A stretch of 64,000 nt of DNA from Marinobacter subterrani (GTDB taxonomy: Bacteria > Pseudomonadota > Gammaproteobacteria > Pseudomonadales > Oleiphilaceae): positions 744,001 to 808,000 of the forward strand of contig NZ_LFBU01000001.1 of assembly GCF_001045555.1 (NCBI RefSeq), written 5' to 3'. Positions within the stretch are counted from its first letter, which is position 1. Every line of letters starts with the position of its first letter. The translations under genes and the position numbers were made by a program. This document shows positions 57,765-64,000 of the stretch, in pieces. The notes beneath the pieces are model-generated. The model worked only from the letters and a program-made list of their open reading frames with translations. It did no database searches and was not told the origin of the DNA.

Positions 57765-59203
57765 GGCCGCCCCTCCCCGGTTTTTTCCCCGGACAGCTCG
57801 GCTTCGGCAAGATTCTGCAGGGCAAGATACTCGTACAGGTGGGCGATCTGTTGTGCGGTTTTATCGAGCGCGAACGCCATCCGTTGATCCTGGCTGGCAA
57901 CGTACTCGAGTGTCATGGTGTCCAGCGCCGTCTCGGCGTCGCGCCGCAGGCCTTGCACCGAGGACATCAATGCCTCGTTCCTGCGCTTCAGCGCCAGCGC
58001 CTGGTCACGCAGTGCCCTCAGAACTCCCGGTCGCTCGGATACCCTTTGATCGAGGGAGTGCAGTTTTTCCCGGGTATCCGCCAGGGTTTTCGACAGCTTG
58101 GCCAGACGGCTTTCCTGGCCAGCATCCAGCGTTTGGGCCAACAACTGGTCGAGCCGCGCCCTCAGGTCGGCCCCCTGCTTGGCGAGCGCTGTTGTGCCGG
58201 TACCGGCAGCCCGCCCCCCAACCAGGGCAATCTGCTCCGCCAACACACTCGCAAAGACCTGCAGATCCCGCTGGAAACCGGCAAGCTGAGTCTCCATCGC
58301 TTCCAGGGTGGCGACCCGCCCTGCGGCCTGCTGGGCTTCCGGCTGTTCCATGAAGCGGAGCAGGTAGGCCGTGCGTGGCTGGGCCAGTTTCCGGCTGTCG
58401 GCCAGGAACCAGTCGACGCCGGTTTCGCCGGCGTCTTCCACCAGGCTTTTGTACGCCCCTTCACTCCGGATTTTGTCCGCCAGTTTGCGCAGCGTCACCC
58501 GCTCACTTTCAAAGGCGGCGTTGGCCGCCAGATACGCCTCCCCGGCCTGGCCGAGATAGCCAGAGAGATCGTATCCCCGGCCCATGGCAATCCATGCGTC
58601 GGCAACGCCCGGGTACGCCAGGGGGTATTTCCGCGCCCGGTGCCAGCTCTGCATGGCAGCCCGGTGGTTGTTCCTTTGCGAGAGCGCCAGGCCATGAAGG
58701 TAGAGCGCTCTTGGCGTATTGAAGCTGTCCAGCGCCACCTTTTCCAGAAAGCCGATCGCCTTCTCGTACTCCTCATGCTGATAGGCAAGGTAGCCGGCTC
58801 TTATGAGCAGGCGGTTGCGAAGGTCTTCCCGGCGTGCCGACTTTTCCTCCGCCTCCAGCATCGCCATTGCGACCCTCAGGGCAACGAGCGCGCGGGCGGG
58901 ATTCAGATCTTCCCGGGCATAATCGGTCGACAGATTGAGATAGCCAACCGCGGCCCAGTACCCCGCTTTCATTTCAGCAAGGACGCGCCCGGCCTCGTCC
59001 GTCTGGCCGTTCAACCGGGCCTCTTCCGCCTGCTGATAAAGCTCCCGCTGGTGCCTGTCGCCCAGATCGATACCCAGGCCGCTCGCCTGCCTGAACTGTT
59101 CCAGGCCTGCCCGGATATCAGCCGGCAAATCCGATGAGGCAGAAACCATCAACGGGCTGGTCACAAAAAGCGCAAGGCTTATGAGCAGGGTACGGAAGGT
59201 CAT
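57761..59203 (-). CDS. Exported helical protein of the envelope operon, unknown
   Basis: 480 residues with a signal peptide (LLISLALFVTSPLMVSASSD). The first two thirds are TPR-like (NRLLIRAGYLAYQHEEYEKA, ALYLHGLALSQRNNHRAAMQ), the last third a long helical or coiled-coil part rich in Ala, Leu and Arg (LSKTLADTREKLHSLDQRVS). No known family recognised. It lies 6 bases after the first gene of the operon and overlaps the 940-residue TPR gene by 4 bases. Likely periplasmic partner of that protein. Confidence 0.85.
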   Translation of the reverse strand: MTFRTLLISLALFVTSPLMVSASSDLPADIRAGLEQFRQASGLGIDLGDRHQRELYQQAEEARLNGQTDEAGRVLAEMKAGYWAAVGYLNLSTDYAREDLNPARALVALRVAMAMLEAEEKSARREDLRNRLLIRAGYLAYQHEEYEKAIGFLEKVALDSFNTPRALYLHGLALSQRNNHRAAMQSWHRARKYPLAYPGVADAWIAMGRGYDLSGYLGQAGEAYLAANAAFESERVTLRKLADKIRSEGAYKSLVEDAGETGVDWFLADSRKLAQPRTAYLLRFMEQPEAQQAAGRVATLEAMETQLAGFQRDLQVFASVLAEQIALVGGRAAGTGTTALAKQGADLRARLDQLLAQTLDAGQESRLAKLSKTLADTREKLHSLDQRVSERPGVLRALRDQALALKRRNEALMSSVQGLRRDAETALDTMTLEYVASQDQRMAFALDKTAQQIAHLYEYLALQNLAEAELSGEKTGEGRP

Positions 59204-59209
59204 GGCAAC

Positions 59210-59758
59210 CTACTTCCACTCAACAATCGAAACCCGGGGTTCATAGTCTGGCGCACGCGCTTCCAGACTCATCTGAAGCCGCAGGGCGCCCGGGCGCTTG
59301 CTGAACCGGTATACCGACTCACGCCGGACGAAGTCCTCATTGGCGGAGCGGGCCGTAATAACCGTCTTCAGCTCATGCTCGCCGTTCCGGAGATTGCCGA
59401 TAAACAGTTGCTGAATACCGCCACGTTCGAGGGACGCCCGTTCTCTTTCGCTGTACAGGTGTGAGGCGACGGGCTGGCCGTTCAGGAAAAGCTCCACCGA
59501 ATCAAGATCAAGCGCCTCCCGGCTCTGAAGTGTCAGAAAAACTGCCAGTCGCGTATTGGCGGGATGCAACAGCTTCTGTTCCAGGGCAAAAACCGTGTCG
59601 GAGTGCCTGTCCACCTCAGCGCCCAGGGCCTGGATTCTCTCATCAAGGGCGGAGGCCGCCAGTACCGGCGCTGAGAGCAGCAGAAAAGAAAACAGCCAGC
59701 CGGTCAATAAGCCGAGTTCATGAATCCGGCGCTTTTGTAGAAGTTGTATGCCGAACAT
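59210..59758 (-). CDS. Exported protein, first gene of the envelope operon
   Basis: 182 residues from the ATG at 59758, which follows a strong CAGGAGG ribosome site; longer starts read into the promoter region. A signal or membrane anchor is present (LLTGWLFSFLLLSAPVLAAS), then a short coiled coil (LDERIQALGAEVDRHSDTVF) and a beta-rich domain with RLAVFLTLQSREALDLDSVE and a surface loop pattern resembling a carbohydrate- or peptidoglycan-binding fold. No named family. Upstream lie the phased GTAAC repeats. Confidence 0.82.
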   Translation of the reverse strand: MFGIQLLQKRRIHELGLLTGWLFSFLLLSAPVLAASALDERIQALGAEVDRHSDTVFALEQKLLHPANTRLAVFLTLQSREALDLDSVELFLNGQPVASHLYSERERASLERGGIQQLFIGNLRNGEHELKTVITARSANEDFVRRESVYRFSKRPGALRLQMSLEARAPDYEPRVSIVEWK

Positions 59759-59773
59759 AAGCCTCCTGCCTGA

Positions 59774-59827
59774 GTAACCCGCGCAAACTTGTGTAACAGA
59801 ACGGAAGAAAGCGTAACACTTGGTAAC
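59774..59827 (-). promoter_or_regulatory. Four phased GTAAC/GTTAC repeats before the envelope operon
   Basis: GTAAC occurs on the plus strand at 59774, 59793, 59813 and 59823, i.e. spaced 19, 20 and 10 bases, near multiples of one helical turn. Read towards the operon, three of the four continue as GTTAC-x(0-1)-CA. A CTTGG/CCAAG palindrome overlaps the most distant copy (59819-59834). Helically phased direct repeats are typical of OmpR-type regulator sites; the protein that would bind is unknown. The closest copy lies 16 bases from the start codon. Confidence 0.4.
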
Positions 59828-59859
59828 CGCCAAGAACGGTATCCAGATCACCAAATGGA

Positions 59860-60086
59860 AAACAGAGAGCGAACGATGAGTGTCGAGTTATTTGACAGAG
59901 ACAGGGATAACTACAGCAGCTTGGCCATGGCACAGAAATGCGGGAACCCGCAACCACTTGATTTAAATACCGTTAACTCAAGTGGCCCTGTAATTGCTGA
60001 TGGGGAGGCGACGGGAGCGCCGAACAGGCAACCCCCGTTTGATATGCCGAGCTTTGCCGATGCCCTCAACCGCATCGGCTTTTTTT
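59860..60086 (+). ncRNA. Candidate small RNA ending in a strong terminator, divergent from the envelope operon
   Basis: The plus strand here has no convincing gene but carries several stems: TGCGG/CCGCA (59939-59952), a perfect 8-bp stem CCACTTGA/TCAAGTGG (59954-59961, 59978-59985), a GGCG/CGCC stem with a GGGA loop, then the terminator. GGA motifs lie in loops (ACAGGGATAAC, GCGGGAACCCGC, ACGGGAGCGCC), a faint likeness to CsrA/RsmA-binding RNAs. An 80-codon frame from 59876 crosses the terminator and stops inside the palindrome at 60116, so its mRNA would end before the stop codon. The 5' end is a guess. Confidence 0.4.
60056..60086 (+). terminator. Rho-independent terminator
   Basis: Perfect stem GCCGATGC (60056-60063) / GCATCGGC (60072-60079), 8-base loop and a run of seven T (60080-60086). 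Strong and oriented on the plus strand. Confidence 0.85.
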
Positions 60087-60090
60087 ATTC

Positions 60091-60151
60091 GGGGTCAGAT
60101 GAAATTGGGGTCAGATGAAAATTTCATCTGACCCCAATTTCATCTGACCCC
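60091..60151. repeat. Perfect palindrome with 30-bp arms (GGGGTCAGATGA family), copy 2
   Basis: Arms 60091-60120 and 60122-60151, exact reverse complements around one base. Same layout as copy 1 at 30351-30411; where copy 1 has AAAAGG in the arm middle this copy has AAATTG, and both arms changed together. Lies between the plus-strand terminator and the stop of the VWA gene, where it may end the minus-strand transcript. Confidence 0.85.
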
Positions 60152-60155
60152 AAGT

Positions 60156-61334
60156 TTACTTGCTGAGTTGCCTCATGGCCGATTCGAGGCCTTCGACGGT
60201 GAGCGGGTACATGTGATCATTCACCAGTTGGCGGGTCATGGCCAGGGAGCCACCGTTACCCCAGTAGCTTTCCGGCAACGGATTGAGCCAGACCACCTTG
60301 CGGAAGTGATCGGAAATACGCTGGAACCAGGCGGCGCCGGCTTCCTCATTCCAGTGCTCTATCGAGCCGCCGGGGTGGGAAATCTCATAGGGCGCCATGG
60401 TGGCATCGCCCACAAAGATCACCTTGTAGTCGGGGGTGTATTTGTGAAGGATATCCCAGGTGCTCATGGTCTCGTTCATCCGGCGGATGTTGTTCTTCCA
60501 CACACTCTCGTAGAGAAAGTTGTGGAAGTAGAAATATTCCATGTGCTTGAACTCGAGACGCGCGGCCGAGAACAATTCCTCACAGACACGGATATGCGGG
60601 TCCATGGAGCCACCGACATCGAAGAAGATCAGCACCTTAACCGCGTTGTGCCGCTCCGGCACCATTTTCAGGTCCAGATAGCCGGCATTCCGGGCCGTTG
60701 ACCGGATGGTATCGTCCATATCCAGCTGGTCGGCCGCGCCCTGGCGCGCGAACTTTCTGAGCCGCCGTAGCGCTACCTTGATGTTCCGGATACCCAGGGT
60801 GATGCTGTCATCCAGATCCTTGTATTCCCGCTTTTCCCAGACCTTCACCGCCCGGCCATGGCGGCCGTTCTTCTGGCCGATCCGGAAGCCTTCGGGGTTG
60901 TAGCCATTGGCGCCGAAGGGCGAAGTACCGCCGGTGCCGATCCATTTGTTACCGCCGGCATGGCGCTCCTGCTGCTCCTCCATGCGCTTCTTGAAGGTTT
61001 CGATCAGCTCCTCGAGACCACCGAGAGAGTCAATCCTGGCCTTCTCCTCCTCGGACAGGTGCTTTTCGAACTCGGCCCGCAGCCAGTCATCCGGAATCAG
61101 CGCTTCCAGAAGGTCGTCCAGGTTCTGGATGCCCTCGAAATACGCCTGGAAGGCCCGGTCGAACTTGTCGAAGTGGCGCTCATCCTTGACCAGGCACAGA
61201 CGGGCCAGGTAGTAGAACTCTTCCATGTCGGCAAAGGCCAGCCGGTGCTGCAGGGCTTCCAGCAGATCCAGAAATTCCCGCAGGCTGGCCGGTACCTTCG
61301 CTCGCCGGACTTCGAGAAAAAAATCAATCAACAT
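60156..61334 (-). CDS. VWA domain protein, CoxE-like
   Basis: 392-residue cytoplasmic protein of the VWA_CoxE family. The N-terminal two fifths are helical and charged; the C-terminal VWA domain has the metal-site segment VLIFFDVGGSMDPHIRV (DxGxS in place of classic DxSxS), HNFLYESVWKNN and VIFVGDATMAPYEI. These proteins pair with MoxR ATPases as chaperones that load metals or remodel target complexes. The MoxR gene lies 34 bases upstream. No target enzyme is visible in the window. Confidence 0.92.
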   Translation of the reverse strand: MLIDFFLEVRRAKVPASLREFLDLLEALQHRLAFADMEEFYYLARLCLVKDERHFDKFDRAFQAYFEGIQNLDDLLEALIPDDWLRAEFEKHLSEEEKARIDSLGGLEELIETFKKRMEEQQERHAGGNKWIGTGGTSPFGANGYNPEGFRIGQKNGRHGRAVKVWEKREYKDLDDSITLGIRNIKVALRRLRKFARQGAADQLDMDDTIRSTARNAGYLDLKMVPERHNAVKVLIFFDVGGSMDPHIRVCEELFSAARLEFKHMEYFYFHNFLYESVWKNNIRRMNETMSTWDILHKYTPDYKVIFVGDATMAPYEISHPGGSIEHWNEEAGAAWFQRISDHFRKVVWLNPLPESYWGNGGSLAMTRQLVNDHMYPLTVEGLESAMRQLSK

Positions 61335-61368
61335 AAAACGTGACTCTTGCCAATGTTCTTGCTGAGAA

Positions 61369-62211
61369 TCAGCTGCGGCGGCGCGCCATGAATGCGAGCT
61401 TCTGCAACAGATGCACGTCCTGCTCGTTCTTCACCAGGGCACCGTACAGTGGCGGCAGCGCCGAGCTGGTATCCTTCTCCTGCAACATTTTGGCGGACAG
61501 CTCATCAGCCATGAGCAGCTTCAGCCAGTCAATCAGCTCCGAGGTAGAAGGCTTCTTCTTGAGCCCCGGTACCTTGCGCACATCGAAGAACACTTCCAGG
61601 GCATCACGAACGATTGCCTGTTGCAGTCCCGGGAAGTGAACATCCACGATACTCTGCATGGTGTCATGGTCCGGGAAACTGATGTAGTGGAAGAAACACC
61701 GGCGCAGGAACGCATCGGGCAGTTCCTTCTCATTGTTGCTGGTGATCACGATGATCGGGCGGTGTCTGGCCCGGACCGATTGCTGGGTCTCGTAGACAAA
61801 AAACTCCATCCGGTCGAGCTCGAGCAGGAGGTCGTTCGGGAACTCAATGTCCGCCTTGTCGATTTCATCGATCAGCAGCACCACCTGTTCTTCAGACTCA
61901 AAGGCCTCCCAGAGCTTGCCCTTGACGATGTAGTTGCTGATGTCCTTGACCTTCTCGTCGCCCAGTTGGGAGTCGCGCAGGCGCGAAACCGCGTCGTACT
62001 CATAGAGTCCCTGCTGGGCTTTGGTCGTGGACTTGATATGCCACGGAATCAGCCTCATACCCAGGCCTGCGGCCATTTCCTCCGCCAGCAGGGTTTTCCC
62101 GGTGCCCGGCTCGCCCTTGATCAACAGCGGACGCTGGAGCGTGATCGCGGCGTTGACGGCCATTTGCAGGTCATCGGTGGCAACGTATTTCTCGGTACCG
62201 GTAAACTTCAT
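61369..62211 (-). CDS. MoxR-family AAA+ ATPase
   Basis: 280 residues. Walker A GEPGTGKT at residues 33-40, Walker B VVLLIDEIDKADIEFPNDLL, sensor 1 PIIVITSNNEKELPDAFLRR with the arginine pair following. MoxR proteins act with VWA proteins to mature or disassemble protein complexes. It lies 18 bases after the membrane VWA gene and 34 before the CoxE-like gene, a common MoxR-VWA layout. Confidence 0.95.
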   Translation of the reverse strand: MKFTGTEKYVATDDLQMAVNAAITLQRPLLIKGEPGTGKTLLAEEMAAGLGMRLIPWHIKSTTKAQQGLYEYDAVSRLRDSQLGDEKVKDISNYIVKGKLWEAFESEEQVVLLIDEIDKADIEFPNDLLLELDRMEFFVYETQQSVRARHRPIIVITSNNEKELPDAFLRRCFFHYISFPDHDTMQSIVDVHFPGLQQAIVRDALEVFFDVRKVPGLKKKPSTSELIDWLKLLMADELSAKMLQEKDTSSALPPLYGALVKNEQDVHLLQKLAFMARRRS

Positions 62212-62229
62212 GGGTCTGGTTCCTGTCGG

Positions 62230-64000
62230 TTACTTTTTCGGATCTTTTTCGTCGGCTTGTTTTTTCGGATCGTTATCCGGCAAACCGGATTCATCCTCAT
62301 CGAAATCGGGCAGATCGTCGAACTCGGACAGGTCAAAATCCTCCAGTCCGAATTCTTCGTCGTCTTCTTCCTCCGGAGCGTCGGCATCGGAGGGATCGGC
62401 AACATCTTCCAGCTCCGGGATTTCCTCGTCCGCTTCGTGTTCATCGATGACCGCCTCGAGTTCCGACATATCGTCGGCCGGAGCCTCTTCGGTGACCTCC
62501 GGTATTTCCTCCGGTTCTGGTTCTGGTTCTGGTTCTGGTTCCGGTTCCGGTTCTGGCTCAGGTTCCGGCTCGGCTTCTGGCTCCGGATCGGCATCCTCTT
62601 CCAGATCGTCGATCGTTTCCCGATCAGCCGCAGCGGCGGCCTGGGCTTCCTGGTGCTTGCGACGTTGGCGGATGACGGCCCAGACCACGCCGGCTAACAG
62701 GGCAATGCCACCGGCACCCGCCGCAAGCACCCAGAGGGGAACCGGCAAGGCGCTGGTGTCTTCCTCCGGATCCTGGGCATTCGGTGCCGCAGTATCTGCG
62801 GGCGTTGCAGAGGTCTTTTCAGGTGGCGCTGAGGGCTCTTTACCCTGAGCTAATGGCTCCTCCACCTGACTGACATCGATGGGCGGAACAATTGTTGGCT
62901 GGGCCTGTTCAACAGGGGGTACTGGCACTTCGGCCTTCGGCTGCGGCTCTTGCGGCAAACCGGCAACCGAGCCATCCGGGGCGGCGCCTTCCGGAACGGT
63001 ATATCCCACCGACGCGCTGAACTTGCGGCTGAAGGTCTGGCCGTCCGCGATGACCGCAATCTCGTACAGGCCCGGGGCCGGCAGGCGATTGACCGTATCA
63101 CGGTAGATGCCGTCTTCCGGCGGCTGCCCTTCTGACAGAACCTTGGTTCCGCTGCGACCATCCTCGGAGGTGATGGTCAGACTGACCTCCAGAACTCCGA
63201 GGAAGTCCGGATTGGTGATCTTGTCCTGCTGTTCGAAAAACGCGATCTCGATAGCCAGCGGCTCTTGCGCAGAGAAGCTGGTGGACAACGGGTTGACTAC
63301 CATTCGCAGGTCGCTGACAACCGTCACCCGGCTGCCCTCACCCAGTTCGCCGTTGATACGCCACTGGCCTGCCACCGGCTCATTCACCGTAATCAGGTCG
63401 TACCCGGCTTCACGAACCCAGCGGACGTTATCCGGCGAATCCGCCAGGTTAACCACCTTTTCGTCCGGTCGGATCAGCTCCAGTTCCCGCGTGGCGGAGG
63501 TTTCGGCTTCGCCCCAGAAAATCAGGGCGGTGAATTCCCGAACGCCGTCGTCAACGGTAAAGCCATTGCCCTCAATGGGAATCTGCTCCTGGGGGGCGGC
63601 CGTGTTCAGGGCCTCCAGGAATGCGAGGTTCAGTTCATCTGCGGTTTCCGCAACCTGGTAGCGGCCGCCAGACATTTTGGCCAGCGCTCTAAGAAACTCG
63701 GTATCACCGGCCTCAGACAGCGCAATCGGGTGGAAGGTGGCGCCGTTGGCAACCAGCGCCGGCACAACCTTTTCCAGAATGCGCTGCTCCTCGGCGGCAT
63801 TGGCAGCCGGATCTTTGGAAATGTCGACCTTGCCATCGGTCAGCAGAATGAAGTGCGTCCGGCTCAGATCACCGTCGGTGTAGTAGCCATCGCTGGCCAC
63901 TTCAATGGCTTTGCCCAGGTTGGTTCTCAGGGCCACGGAATTGATCTGCTCCGAGCGCTCTATGGCGGTTTCGCGCCACTGACCGGTCACCTCGCGGTGC
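62230..64000 (-). CDS. Membrane VWA domain protein with acidic repeat tail (partial, N-terminus beyond window)
   Basis: At least 589 codons; the frame stays open to the right edge, so the true start is outside. The visible N-terminal part is the second half of a VWA domain (THFILLTDGKVDISKDPAAN, FHPIALSEAGDTEFLRALAK), followed by a beta-sandwich region, one membrane segment (VLAAGAGGIALLAGVVWAVI) and a strongly acidic cytoplasmic tail. The tail includes a run of about twelve Pro-Glu pairs and ends in DFDLSEFDDLPDFDEDE, similar to the FimV tail in style. Probably tied to the MoxR-CoxE-like genes that follow it. Confidence 0.85.
   Translation of the reverse strand, partial: HREVTGQWRETAIERSEQINSVALRTNLGKAIEVASDGYYTDGDLSRTHFILLTDGKVDISKDPAANAAEEQRILEKVVPALVANGATFHPIALSEAGDTEFLRALAKMSGGRYQVAETADELNLAFLEALNTAAPQEQIPIEGNGFTVDDGVREFTALIFWGEAETSATRELELIRPDEKVVNLADSPDNVRWVREAGYDLITVNEPVAGQWRINGELGEGSRVTVVSDLRMVVNPLSTSFSAQEPLAIEIAFFEQQDKITNPDFLGVLEVSLTITSEDGRSGTKVLSEGQPPEDGIYRDTVNRLPAPGLYEIAVIADGQTFSRKFSASVGYTVPEGAAPDGSVAGLPQEPQPKAEVPVPPVEQAQPTIVPPIDVSQVEEPLAQGKEPSAPPEKTSATPADTAAPNAQDPEEDTSALPVPLWVLAAGAGGIALLAGVVWAVIRQRRKHQEAQAAAAADRETIDDLEEDADPEPEAEPEPEPEPEPEPEPEPEPEPEEIPEVTEEAPADDMSELEAVIDEHEADEEIPELEDVADPSDADAPEEEDDEEFGLEDFDLSEFDDLPDFDEDESGLPDNDPKKQADEKDPKK
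62511..62588 (-). repeat. Hexanucleotide repeat coding for Pro-Glu pairs
   Basis: About twelve copies of GGTTCY/GGCTCN-type hexamers in the membrane VWA gene (read as CCNGAR on the coding strand) encode a Pro-Glu run. The repeat may vary in length by slippage without changing the frame. Confidence 0.7.

Noticed and set aside
59876..60118. 80-codon plus-strand frame
   Set aside because: Its 3' end reads through a strong terminator and stops inside the palindrome; codon use is unlike neighbours. Kept as a candidate small RNA.

Overview
The window is a moderately GC-rich, densely coded chromosomal segment from a gammaproteobacterium. Gene order (truA-trpF-trpB-trpA-accD-folC, leuCD-leuB-asd near fimV, aroC-prmB, pilZ-holB, ThrH, APS-reductase-type CysH with CysB) and protein sequences are closest to the Pseudomonas/Marinobacter type; a marine Marinobacter-like organism is the best guess. 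No rRNA, tRNA, phage, insertion sequence or CRISPR array was found. Most genes lie on the minus strand in long, tightly coupled operons.

Left part (1-18 kb): folC (cut by the window edge), accD, trpA, trpB, trpF and truA form one overlapping minus-strand unit. Then follow fimV (polar hub of type IV pili), asd, leuB, a tandem array of GTAG-headed REP-like hairpins, leuD and leuC. The leuC/LysR divergent region carries two large inverted-repeat elements with a shared core but different, self-complementary arms. Then come LysR, an MFS transporter with no normal start codon, aroC and prmB.

Middle (18-51 kb): a minus-strand run of DUF58, TgpA transglutaminase, holB, pilZ, an alpha/beta hydrolase, a DUF4892 protein and a patatin. 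Beside it lie three secreted proteins of unknown role, one of the DUF6160/FilA type. Next are pabB, thrH, cysH, cysB and a large MalT-type LuxR regulator followed by a candidate small RNA. The dinG, GspB, GspA-like ATPase, patatin (DUF3336) and mlaA-like genes come next. A fatty-acid neighbourhood (thioesterase, FabH-like synthase, fadD, MaoC hydratase) surrounds hrpA.

Right part (51-64 kb): the most unusual region. A nine-gene minus-strand operon encodes a TonB-like protein with an AgmX/PglI-type C terminus, two ExbD/TolR proteins (one lacks the transmembrane aspartate), an ExbB/TolQ channel, a small secreted protein, a TPR lipoprotein, a 940-residue TPR protein and two more exported proteins. 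It looks like a proton-motive-force-driven envelope machine of unknown purpose. Phased GTAAC repeats precede it and a terminator-ended candidate small RNA diverges from it. Next to it is a VWA (CoxE-like) / MoxR / membrane VWA cluster that runs off the right edge. Two perfect 30-bp-arm palindromes, at 30.35 kb and 60.09 kb, belong to one dispersed repeat family.
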